This document shows, piece after piece, positions 13,301-23,279 of a stretch of DNA of 64,000 nucleotides; positions within the stretch are counted from its first letter, which is position 1, and every line of letters begins with the position of its first letter. This stretch comes from Phocoena phocoena. Its lineage: Eukaryota > Chordata > Mammalia > Artiodactyla > Phocoenidae. Where the stretch lies: positions 41,952,022-42,016,021 of the forward strand of contig NC_089232.1 of assembly GCF_963924675.1 (NCBI RefSeq), read 5' to 3'. Under the pieces are notes generated by a model. It did not search any database. It saw only the letters and a program-made list of their open reading frames with translations, and was not told the origin of the DNA. Both the position numbers and the translations under genes were made by a program.

Positions 13301-14112
13301 GAAATAAAAACAAAAATAAACAAATGAGACCTAATGAAACTTCAAAGCTTTTGCACAGCAAAGGAAACCATAAACAAGATGAAAAGAGAACCCTCAGAAT
13401 GGGAGGAAATATTTGCAAACGAATCAATGGACAAAGGATTAATCTCCAAATTATATAAACAGCTCATGCAGCTCAATATTCAAAAAACAAACAACCCAAT
13501 TCAAAAATGGGCAGAAGACCTAAATAGACATTTCTCCAAAGACATACAGATGGCCAAGAAGCACATGAAAAGCTGCTCAACATCACTAATTATTAGAGGA
13601 ATGCAAATCAAAACTACAGTGAGGTAGCACCTCACACCAGTTAGAATGGGCATCATCAGAAAATCTACAAACAGCAAATGCTGGAGAGGGTGTGGCTAAA
13701 AGGGAACCCTCCTGCACTGTTGGTGGGAATGTAAATTGATACAGCCACTATGGAGAACAGTATGGAGGTTCCTTAAAAAACTAAAAACAGAATTACCATA
13801 TGATCCAGCAATCCCACTACTGGGCATATACCCAGAGAAAACCTTAATTCAAAAAACACATGCACCCCAATGTTCATTGCAGCACTATTTACAATAGCCA
13901 GGTCATGGAAGCAACCTAAATGCCCATCGACAGACGAATGGATAAAGAAGATGTGGTACATATGTACAATGGAATATTACCCAGCCATAAAAAGGAATGA
14001 AATTGGGTCATTTGTAGAGACGTGGATGGATCTAGAGACTGTCATACAGAGCTAAGTAAGTCAGAAAGAGAAAAACAAATATCATATATTAACGCATATA
14101 ATTGGAACCTAG
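10346..14112 (+). pseudogene. L1 ORF2 (endonuclease / reverse transcriptase), multiply broken
   Basis: ORF2p nicks target DNA and reverse-transcribes L1 RNA. ATG 10346 opens the endonuclease domain (TLNVNRLNA, QETHF, GDFNTS). A one-base deletion near 10840 and another near 10961 shift the frame; the SDHN motif sits in a third frame near 11020. A further break near 11390 precedes an intact run of about 420 codons to 12661 with the reverse-transcriptase domain: SPGPDGF, the YRPISL region and the catalytic FADD at 12425-12436. A small deletion then removes residues before 12661. Later defects include stops at about 12787 and 13226-13228 and a TAA at 13697-13699 inside the C-terminal cysteine motif. 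The frame would end at TAG 14110-14112. Length is close to the family norm of about 1,250-1,280 codons. Confidence 0.9.
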
Positions 14113-14334
14113 AAAAATGGTACAGGTGAACTGGTTTGCAGGGCAGAAATGGAGACACAGGTGTAGAGAACAAACATATGGACACCAAGGGGGTAAGTGG
14201 CGCGGGCTGGGGGTGGTGGTGTGATGAATTGCGCGATTGGGATTGACATGTATACACTGATGTGTATAAAATTGATGACTAATATGGACCTGCTGTATAA
14301 AATATAAATTAAATAAAGTTCAAAAAAAAAAAGA
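14113..14334 (+). other. L1 3' UTR with G-rich tract and A tail
   Basis: Follows the ORF2 end. It holds a G-rich purine tract around 14187-14221 with runs of G (gggggt, ctgggggtggtggtg) and the phrase 'gggattgacatgtatacact' typical of cetartiodactyl L1. It ends in 'aaataaagttcaaaaaaaaa', with an AATAAA-type signal just before the A run. Confidence 0.85.
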
Positions 14335-14410
14335 AACGAACACACCATGGTAAAGCAATTATACTCCAATAAAGATGTTAAAAAATAAATAAATGAATAA
14401 ATAAATACAT
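14335..14410 (+). other. Extra tail resembling another L1 subfamily 3' end
   Basis: After the first A run comes 'gaacacaccatggtaaagca' and 'ttatactccaataaagatgt', then an (AAAT)n-like tail. This is the terminal part of the L1 type seen antisense at 3123-3391 and 24984-25121. Because it lies inside the candidate TSD it appears to have moved with the 8.48-kb L1. It could be a 3' transduction through the element's own weak poly(A) signal, or an older neighbouring L1 stub. Confidence 0.6.
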
Positions 14411-14424
14411 AAATAAATAAACCA

Positions 14425-15300
14425 AACAAAGATTTCAATGTAGTTTCTCCACATAGATCAGTATCTTTTTTTAGACCAGTATTTTTATTCAGAGGAATTA
14501 GGGAGAAGTCAGATGTATAATTAAGTAGCCTGGAGGGCATATCAGAATTTCTTCAGGGGTACTGTAATTTGAAAAAGTATAATTCAACATTACAATATTT
14601 CACTATATTTACAAATGAAAACATTCCTTTTGAAACATAAATTTTAGGAACGTAAGCCTTTAACAAATAATTGCTGCAAATGAACATGAATTTTAGAAAG
14701 GAGGAAAACACTCACGTACATGAGTCATAAAATAAAGATCTTTTAAAATTAACAGGTAAGATGAACCAAGTTAAAATTTCCTCTCATTGAAGAACTGGAC
14801 TTAATTTAATGGATTTAAAGCTTTTGTTTTTAAAAATATATTTTCTAATATTCAAGGGAGATTATCTTCTACAGATTTGTTGTCTCTATTATGTTGCAAC
14901 ATATTCTATGAATATTTTCATATAATTATCAAGTAGCTGTCTAAAAATTCACATTATTGTGGTCATTTATTTTTTTAACAGAAATTCAACAACAAATCCA
15001 AGAAAGTGCCTTTACTATAATTAGCAAGAAATAAGGTAACTGACTTTTTCAAGGAGCTGTATTACATATTTAATCCCATACTTGAAATCTGGGTTCGTTA
15101 TACACTAATATCAGTACTTTGGAAAAGTAATGATCTCCCCCCAAAAAAAAGAAAATAGGAGATTTGCATTTCAGGATAGTAATGTGTGCACATATATTTA
15201 GCACTGGTCCAAGAAATTGATCAAAGAAATATAAATAATGGGAGAAATTTTAAAAAAATTATTAACAGTGTTGCATAACAGGAAAAAAGGCCATTAAGGG
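14425..15300. other. Anonymous AT-rich sequence
   Basis: No repeat or gene recognised between the L1 tail and the coding-like block that follows. Confidence 0.45.
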
Positions 15301-16091
15301 GCCCACATTAGAGATGTGTTCCTACAAAAACTATTGCAGATGGGAGCAGATGGAGAGCCATAAAAATTAGACTGTGATAAGGCATTTACAACAAAAAAAA
15401 AGTCCACCTGTGAAATAAGAAAACAAGATTGCCTAACACCTCTTATACATAATCCAATCTCTGAGCAGAGGCTGAGGATTGACTCCGCTCCAGTAGTGAA
15501 TGGAGGGCAAATAGAGGGCACCAATAGAACTACTGGCTGAGTGAGCAGTGTCACAACAGACCAACAGTGAGATTAATAACATTAGGTGGAGAAGGCAGGG
15601 GCAGGAGATCAGCTAACTTGGGGGTGTTCAACTGTGAAAGAAAACCCACTTACCAAAGCAGAGAACGTTCTGTCATGTGAGTCCTTCCCCTGGAAATTCC
15701 TGCACTGCTCACTGCCAGCACTTGCGACTCTCAGATCCAGCAAAATAAAGCTATAGAAAATGAAGATATTTCCTTTTCTCCTTTAACTGTAACTAAAGCA
15801 GAAATGAAATCTACGTAACTGCTGACTGATTCGGCAACAACTTCCCCAACTGAGAAAGTGTCTCACTCTGTAAAGCTGAAGAAACAGAAAAATAACCAGG
15901 CAAATGGAAAATTTAGTAGTTCAGGGAAGGAAAACTATTGTGAGGAGATAAAGCAAATGTCCTCTGGGGGAAATAAAACAGATTCATTCCAAGAAACAGG
16001 AGCAAATTTTCAAAACTCTCTAGTTTATGTTCCCCACAAGAGTCTAGAAAAGGTGGTATCTATAGAAATGCAGCAATTTAAAAGTTTTTAA
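15301..16091 (+). pseudogene. Unidentified decayed coding-like segment
   Basis: Two plus-strand frames joined by one shift stay unusually open for 790 bp in AT-rich DNA. Frame one (codons from 15301) runs to TGA 15538-15540 with a single internal TAA at 15361-15363. The second frame takes over near 15528 and runs to TAA 16089-16091 with stops only at 15678-15680 and 15816-15818. That is about 265 codons with three internal stops, where roughly fifteen would be expected. Composition is protein-like, mixing S, T, E, K, Q and N with conserved-looking pieces such as KAFTTKKKSTCEIRK and FSSSGKENYCEE. No family was recognised. It could be a processed pseudogene or a disabled large exon. The only in-frame opening near 15858 is a GTG, so no start codon is claimed. 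Confidence 0.4.
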
Positions 16092-16194
16092 AAGATTGCA
16101 TTTAGATGCAAACTCTATGCAAAATTAAAACACAATTTTAATTTTGTGGACAATCTGTAAATTAGAAGATTTATAGGAATATGATGATTAAAAT

Positions 16195-16430
16195 ACTATC
16201 AATAATAATTAATGTTTGTTAAACTCTTATTATGTGCCAGAGTTTTTTTACCCTTTACATGCAATAAGAGATGTTATCCTCACAACAACAACATTACAAG
16301 GTGAATACTAATATGCTCTCCATTTTACAGATGAGGAAACTGAGGCACAGAACATTTAAGTAACTTACACAAAGATCGAAGATTTGTTAAGTGGTAGACC
16401 TAGGCAATGTAACTCAAGAGCCCACAGACT
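16195..16430 (-). mobile_element. MIR SINE, antisense
   Basis: Reverse complement of MIR: 'cttattatgtgccagag', 'atcctcacaacaacaac', 'ccattttacagatgaggaaa' and 'ctgaggcacagaacattta' are nearly consensus. It is among the best preserved MIRs in the window. Confidence 0.85.
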
Positions 16431-17900
16431 TGATTCTAGAAAAAGAAAAAGGAGTAAACAGAGAACCAATAATTGAAGAAAACCTCATAATAGGAATTGA
16501 AATAGGTACTTAAATGTAGCAGAAAGGACATTGTATTAATTGGAATTATTCTTGACCATATAGTGCTGATGATTTACACTGCTGTTGTCCAGTGTACATT
16601 GTATAGATTTGATGGTTTATCTCTTTGGGAAGATAGAAAAGGACACTAGCTAGAGCAAATTATAACATAGTACATTCCCAAGTTTGTGCATAAATTTTTT
16701 AGTACATGTATCAATTTAAAAACTGATGAACCAATTAGCAAAGAATTATCTCTGCTAAGAATAGCTGTTATTAAATCCCTGCTATGAGAAAGTAGAAACA
16801 TTGTGATATCATTATTGTCTAGGTGATATTTCTTCCGAAAGTATTATTAAAGGATTAACCTATAATGTGCAAAATTTGAGTAAATTGAGAAAATACTGCA
16901 GTTCAATATAAAAATAATATGAGAAATTTAATCAGTTTGTATTAAGCAAGTTACTATACCTGTCTCTTTTTACAAAACTCTTTAGCAAGTATTACTTATT
17001 TTAAAACTATAGGAAGGGAATTACATATTCAAAAGTTTTCAGATAATTGAAATTAAATTCTTTACAAGGTTACCACTGGAAGAACATTTTAACTTATTTA
17101 TTTCTTTCAGCATCACATAGTGTATTAGCAACCAGAATATGTAAATGTATTATCTAGAGTAAATATTCTGCCACTGCTCTCTCAGTATGCATTTTTGATG
17201 GCCTTAGTAAATGTGTAAAGAACAGATACAAGTAAATGTGGCTGGAAGTTACATAAATGCCTTCCGCAAGTACACTTATACAGGTTATCTTGTGGTGATG
17301 ATCAAACTTTGGTTATAATATTTAAAGGTATTTTTATATTATGTCTATTTTCATATTTCACCATTAAAATGTGTTGGCATTTAAAGAACAGAGACTCTAA
17401 TTTTATTTTTTTGCTTCTTGATTTTTTTGGTTTAATTTTATTCATCTAAAACTGGAATTAAAATAATTTATTTTTAAAAATAGAAAATGGAATACATTTA
17501 AAGTTAAAATTTTGCTTTTTTTTGGAAATATTATTCTTCTCCATAAGCCTACTTCCTCCTAGTAATGATTTAAAAACCTAGCATAGTTTGAATTTTCAGA
17601 TACCGGAATGTTTAACAAAGTTTTTGCTACTTTAAAACACACTGGAAGATTTAAATCTTATTTTTTTCACTCAAAAAAAATTCAAAGTACCTGGTTACAT
17701 AATAGTAGTTAAAATATTTAGTATTATTTAGATATAATATGCAAAATACCTTTGTCAGTAAATATGATTTACCCAGTACTGTATAACGAAAAAAAAATTG
17801 GTTTTTATTTGTGGTTCCTGGCACAGAGCTCCTAAAACCCTTGGAATTTCCTGAGTGACTGGAGTGTCTTTTGCTATTCATAATAATGAGCTTTTTTTCA
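16431..17900. other. Anonymous AT-rich sequence
   Basis: No gene or repeat recognised. Open frames are short and composition is strongly AT, particularly across 17290-17780. Confidence 0.5.
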
Positions 17901-17904
17901 CTAT

Positions 17905-18480
17905 GAGTTTATGCTAATGAAGTGACTCAAGGTGGCCCCTTAGTTTGAAGGGAGAGACTGGCCACACTCATTGGAGGGGAGAGTGGCTGGAAATAGAGTT
18001 TAATCACCAGTGACCAATGATTTAATCATATGGGTCTAAAGAATAAGACCTTAAAAAACTTACAGACAAGATTCAGGGAGCTTTGTGTTGGTAAATGCAT
18101 CAACGTGCTGGGAGTGTGGTACTCCTAGAGAAGGCATGAAAGCTCTGCTCCTTCCTCCTAATACCATGCCCTGAACATCTTATCCATTTGGCTGATTTGT
18201 ACCCTTTATAATAAACTAGTAATCCAAGTACAGTGATTTCCTGAGTTCTAATAATGAATCGTTCTAATAATTATTGAAGCTGAGGGTGAGGGGGTGTTGT
18301 GGGAGCTCCTGACTTTTAGTCAAGTCTGACAGAGTGCAGGACCCAGGAATTGTGAATGGTGTCTGAAGTGAGTGCAGTCTTATGTGACTGAGCCCTTCAA
18401 TCTATGAAGTCTGATGCTAGCTCTGGATAGTTAGTGTCAGAATATAAATGAATTGTAGGACACACAGCTGGTACCAGAGA
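17905..18480 (+). mobile_element. Probable old ERV-type LTR
   Basis: The block opens 'atgctaatgaagtgactcaa', continues with 'ggccacactcattgg', a poly(A)-signal-like 'ctttataataaactagtaat' and ends near 'gtaggacacacagctggta'. It resembles a recurrent mammalian ERVL-like LTR from memory. No TSD or internal retroviral sequence is visible, so edges and class are uncertain. Confidence 0.45.
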
Positions 18481-19415
18481 ATTAGAGAATTGTTGGAAAA
18501 TGACCTATGCAGATATTGCTTTCCGTATAGTAAGTGATATTTAGTTCAGATAATAGCATTTATGTAATAGCAAATGACATTATGAATTTGAATCTGTGGC
18601 ATAACAATGAGAACCCCAGGATTTCAACTATTACAGTTTCATTTTGTTGAACTGGTTTTAATCTCCCAGTATATTAACGGGACCCAAAAATGCAATGTCA
18701 GTAGGATTAAATGCCATGATTACATCTCTTACCATCTTAGCAATTTAAGGACTATGATTTGGAAGAAAAAAATCCATCAAGAGGAAAAGCACACCAGACA
18801 CAACTTGTGTATCTCTTCCATGATTTAATATGACTTATTAGATAAAGGACACTAAATCAGTGTTTACAATACTTATTCATAGAAATTCCAGTTCAAGTAT
18901 ATTCTCAGCTAGCAGCTTTGGATAGAAGCTTTTTTGACTGGCAGTTGGAATCATCATAAATAGAGGCAGAACTTCAGAACTGAAAAGAATTGGAAGAAAC
19001 CCAAAAAAGGAATGCCATGAGTATTACTAACCAAAACCAATTTCATTGGATGATATATGTAGAGCAGTGCCTGTTTTTCATCCCTGTCTAGCCAACAGTG
19101 CTGAAGGTTTGCCCTTGCCCTAAGGCATCTATTGTTGGAGGGAAAGTTGCTGCTCTTAATGCAAATTCAGTGACTTCAATTGTCTTCTCTGACACTACCA
19201 AAGAAAAGATGCCCTGGGCTGTTAAATATATATTTTTTAAAAACTGATATGCATTGGAGAAAGTCCAGATGATTGGCTCTTAAAATAATGCACTTGACTT
19301 CCAAGTTATGGTGGTCAGCTAAGCTTTGCTGATAGAGTTCCCCACTGAAAAGCCTCTGAAAACACAGGAACACTTGTAGAGTTACAATTGTACTATAAGG
19401 TAAAGTGAATAATGT
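18481..19415. other. Anonymous sequence
   Basis: No gene or repeat recognised. A short open stretch at about 19098-19210 could be coding-derived but is too short to judge. Confidence 0.45.
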
Positions 19416-19520
19416 GTTAAATATTATTTGAGGGCCTATTCTGGGCCAGGCACTGTTTTAGGTAAACATACAGAGACAATTCCCTGTCTTTTTAGAGATA
19501 TCATTCTAGATAGGGTAGAG
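19416..19520. repeat. Ancient mammalian repeat fragment
   Basis: 'gggcctattctgggccaggc' followed by 'actgttttaggtaaacatac' and 'agatatcattctagatag' matches a common MIR/L2-age repeat. The exact family is not assigned. Confidence 0.4.
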
Positions 19521-20004
19521 GCAGAAGGAGTTCTGTGAGTGGGAGGGATACACGGAATTGCCAAACTCTGAAAGTATTAATTTTGTAAAAGTATCAGATT
19601 GAGAAAGGATGCCACTCATGTCTGGGCCTCTGAGAGTGTTGCACGGACAGGCAGGTAGGAGATGGGTGAGAGTCCCTGCGTACCTCTATTCCCTATCCCT
19701 ATAGCAGAAATGGAGGCCTGTGTTCAACCACAAAGAGCGGTGATTAGTCCCCTGTTGGGGCAAGCAAAATTGACCAACACACTAAATTCCCTTATCCACT
19801 GAGTGTCCAAAAGTCACAGTATATAAACTAACCAGAGGTGAATAGGTACAGGTGAACCCCATAATGCCTGGATATTCAATCAGCTGTAAGTGAGAGTAGA
19901 AATAGGAAAAACATAGGGAATTAGTACTGTCTAGAGATTTTTATTTTCATCTGGCATTTTTAGTAAAAAATAGATCCAAACGTAAGTTAATAAGCAGTCA
20001 CACT

Positions 20005-20200
20005 ATTTGCCATAGAATTATAACAACACTGTGAGGTAAATATTATCATCTCTATTTTAGAGATATGCTAACTAGGGTAGAGACAAGTTAAGTGATTTGC
20101 CCAAGATCACACCTCTAATAGGTTGTAGAGCTGGGTTTGAACCCACGCAATATGATTTGAGATAGTATGCTTTTAAACAATATACCAGACTGCCTCTCAT
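20005..20200 (-). mobile_element. MIR SINE, antisense
   Basis: Contains 'aacaacactgtgaggtaaat', 'gtgatttgcccaagatcaca', 'gtagagctgggtttgaaccc' and 'ttaaacaatataccagactg', all in MIR order and antisense. The 5' end of the MIR is partly lost. Confidence 0.8.
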
Positions 20201-21217
20201 TGTAAAGGAACCAGGTAGTGGAGTTAAATAAAATAGCCCTATCTCAACTGCACCAAATAAGCATTTGCTAGAAGCCACAAATTTGGGAGTACACATCTAT
20301 TGTTCTCCAGATCCAGGTATGAGAGAATTTTGGCAGCATCCTGGTGGACACTGAGTAGGAGAAAGTTTGGAATCTGTGTTCACATTGTCAACTTACAACG
20401 TGTAGGCCTGGATATACTGGTTGTTCCTCGTTAAAGAATGAGTAATCCAGAAAAAAAATCATCATGAGGAATCAATGAAAATATTTTCTCATATAGTATA
20501 AGTCAACATGGACCTAAACACAATGGGCAGAGCATATGTAAATGCTACTCAACTTAGGGAAAAAAAGTTGGTAAGTATCTATGTTGTACTCTTTACAGTT
20601 TCAATAAAATTAGGGGCTATAGGAATAAAATGACAATGGAGTAGTCTGAAATATCAGATGACATACAAAGAGCAGTAATGATCAAAGCTGACACCGCAGA
20701 AAATCAAATTAGGAATTAAATAAAATGTGCATACAATTCTAGGTGTGAACGTCACAGGTGATGTGAAAACAAAAGCGATCAATTGAGGTATAAGAAGACA
20801 CAGTAGGTCTATTAATTATCTTATTTTTAAACTAAAAATAAGAAAGAAATCAACCTTTACTAATACTTACTGTACAGATTACACTGGTGGCTTCCCTTTG
20901 TTAATACAGCACATGGTCATGGATGACATTCAATACAAGTGGTATAAAGACAAAAGAGGAGAGAAGGTTCCATGGTACAGCCTGAGAGATTGGCAGGTTT
21001 TTTGTTGGTTTTAGTTTTGTTTTTGCATATAGCAATGTGTATATGTACCTATACAATGTATTACATGCCTAGGTAAAAAGATTCAGAGATTGCATTTTCC
21101 TGAATCATAAAATATTTTTTTCCAGTACTTGAGATAAGTCACTATGAAAAGCTTTGTACTAGTGACCTCATGACAAAAGACTTAAGAGAATTGTTGAACT
21201 TAAATATGAGCTAGAGA
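20201..21217. other. Anonymous sequence
   Basis: No gene or clear repeat recognised. Confidence 0.45.
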
Positions 21218-21427
21218 TTTTTTTTTTTTTTTTTGCGGTACGCGGGCCTCTCACTGTTGTGGCCTCTCCCGTTGCGGAGCACAGGCTCCGGACGCGCAGG
21301 CTCAGCGGCCACGGCTCACGGGCCCAGCCGCTCCGCGGCATGTGGGATCTTCCCAGACCAGGGCACGAACCCGTGTCCCCTGCATCGGCAGGCAGACTCT
21401 CAACCACGAAGCCACCAGGGGAGCCCC
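21218..21427 (-). mobile_element. CHR-type tRNA-derived SINE, antisense
   Basis: T run 21218-21234 (the A tail), then the antisense body 'gcgggcctctcactgttgtg' through 'accaggggagcccc'. This family derives from a tRNA (tRNA-Glu in published descriptions) and carries RNA polymerase III A- and B-box-like sequences; the B-box-like 'ggttcgtgccct' is seen antisense. The TSD is unclear ('tagagattttt' against 'tagatatatttt'). The overlapping open frames of 70-110 codons are translations of the SINE, not genes. Confidence 0.92.
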
Positions 21428-22915
21428 ATAGATATATTTTATCTGTGCAACTGAGTATAAAACTGAAGAACCACAAAACTGAAATGGCTTCTTTGAGAAA
21501 GAAGTTTCCATATCCATTGTTCAGAATTTGTTATCTTCACCCAAATTATCCTAATGCCAGAGAAAGGGATATTTTTGAAAACTGTAGCTAAAGGATTTGG
21601 CCTTTTCTACAAAAAAATGCTACAGTTCTTGCCTGTATCCTTTGGATCATTAGTAAAGTTTGTTTATATCTTGGATAATACCTATTACTAGCCAGAGTCT
21701 ACTTTGACAGTTCAACCTACTTAGTAAGCTGTTAGCTCAATTTTTTCTTTTTTTACTGATAGGGTACAATACAGAAGTGTAGATAGGCACTAGTATAGAG
21801 GACAGTACAAATGAAAACCATGAAATATTTGATTCTATAGAAGTTTAGAAGAACAAGCTGAAAAAATGTATTTTTACAGAAAGAAATAGTTACACATTAA
21901 TAGAAACTTTAGCAATGAACACAAATAGATGTCTCCAGTTCAGGTGTCTCAGTAACCCTTTACTTTGCAAGTGACCAAAGAACAGGTCAAACTGGCTGAA
22001 ACAGTACGAGAAATATTTAGCTCATGTAAGTGCAGAAACAGTCTTCACACTGAGAGTCTTCCATATTGTTTTTATCCAGAAGTCTAATGGCGCCTCAGAC
22101 CCTGAGTTGTTTCCACAACTCTACTTCTTTCTGAGGTGTCAGCTTTATCCTGACCCCAGCTCCCCTACTGCTAACTAATTAAAGCTTGTGTACCTTAGTG
22201 CCTGCCATTCCATGCCTAGTTTCCCTAGTCAGAAGCAGTGGCTGCCAGAAGCTCAGAGGGCTACATATTTCCTTGCTTATGTTGCGAGAAAGAGATTGAC
22301 TGAAAGACAGTTTTGGTCTTTGCTCTGATTCAACCATCTGTGGTGACTTTGGTCACCTCAAAGAAGTTATCTTGGTCAGGTAATTCTATTTGGTGGTGTG
22401 CCCATCCTAGAACTAAATATGGTGGCAAGGAGGTTTGTTGGATTCTGTTGACAGGTTTACAGTCCATCCTGGGAGCTAGAGATCATATGCAGTCAATTTT
22501 ATATAAACTTCAAAGCTAAAATTCTCGGAGGTCAGATCTACCAGAGGAAAAATCTGGGAACTGGGTGTAATGGATGCTGTGGTACACTGTCTGTATCTTT
22601 CCTTCAGGACAGAGGGACTGGATTCACCAGTTGCTGGGACTTTTGGTTGATGATGGATACAACTGAGGCCTTCTCCAGGAATTCTTCAGTCAGAGGATGC
22701 TATCTCACCTAAGATCTTACTCCCTTCTTGGGACAGCCCACATCACATAACCAGTTTGTGTGGGGACACAAAGGCCTGTCCCTTTTCCTCAATGTGGACA
22801 ACTTCCAGGGACCATACTAGTCCTAGAAGCTTTGCTGTGACTATAGTACAAGTCCACTTTTCTGCACAATGGGACTTCCTTCACTCCCCTCACTGGTGGT
22901 GTTCCCAAGAGTATT
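21428..22915. other. Mostly anonymous sequence, weak old repeat at 21960-22400
   Basis: 'caaactggctgaaacagtac' and 'atatttagctcatgtaagtg' recall a common old mammalian repeat, but the match fades quickly. No gene was recognised. Confidence 0.35.
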
Positions 22916-23272
22916 CCCTATGATGGTTAATTTTTTGTGTCAACTTGACTGGGACACAGATTACCCAGAATACACATTATTTCTGAGTGTGTCTGTGAGG
23001 GTTTTTCTGGATATGAGTAGCATTTGAATGAGTGGACCAAGTAAAGCAGATTGTCCTTCCAGTGTGTTCTACTCAGGGCCTGAATAGAATGAAAGAGTGG
23101 AAGAAGGGTAGTTCACTAGCTCTGCCTGACTGTTTAAGCTGGGACCGGTGTCCTCTCCTGCTCTTGACTGGGATTACACCATTAGCCCTCCGGTTCTCAG
23201 AACTACACCACCAACTTTTGGCAGATAATGGGACTTCTCAGACTCCGTTGTGAACCATGGATAACTTTTTCA
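22916..23272 (+). repeat. Old interspersed repeat, MER-like
   Basis: 'tgatggttaattttttgtgt', 'caacttgactgggacacaga', 'gtaaagcagattgtccttcc' and 'gggacttctcagactccgtt' follow a familiar mammalian repeat in order. I cannot name the subfamily. The 73-codon open frame at 23032-23253 lies inside it and is probably not a gene. Confidence 0.5.
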
Positions 23273-23279
23273 TCTATTT

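Larger units (their letters stand above)
8480..14410 (+). mobile_element. Nearly full-length cetacean-type L1 (inactive)
   Basis: A 5.9-kb LINE-1 in sense orientation with 5' UTR (to 9385), ORF1 (9386-10287), ORF2 (10346-14112), 3' UTR and A-rich tail. The start 'accaagatggtggagtagaa' is a typical L1 5' end. A candidate TSD, aaataaataaacca, lies at 8466-8479 and 14411-14424. It is low-complexity but shares the non-repetitive end 'acca'. Both ORFs are broken by frameshifts and stops, so it cannot encode its own machinery. It is far better preserved than the L1M pieces elsewhere, suggesting middle to young age. Confidence 0.93.

Noticed and set aside
19098..19210. Short coding-like stretch
   Set aside because: About 37 codons between stops is too short to separate from chance, and no family was recognised.
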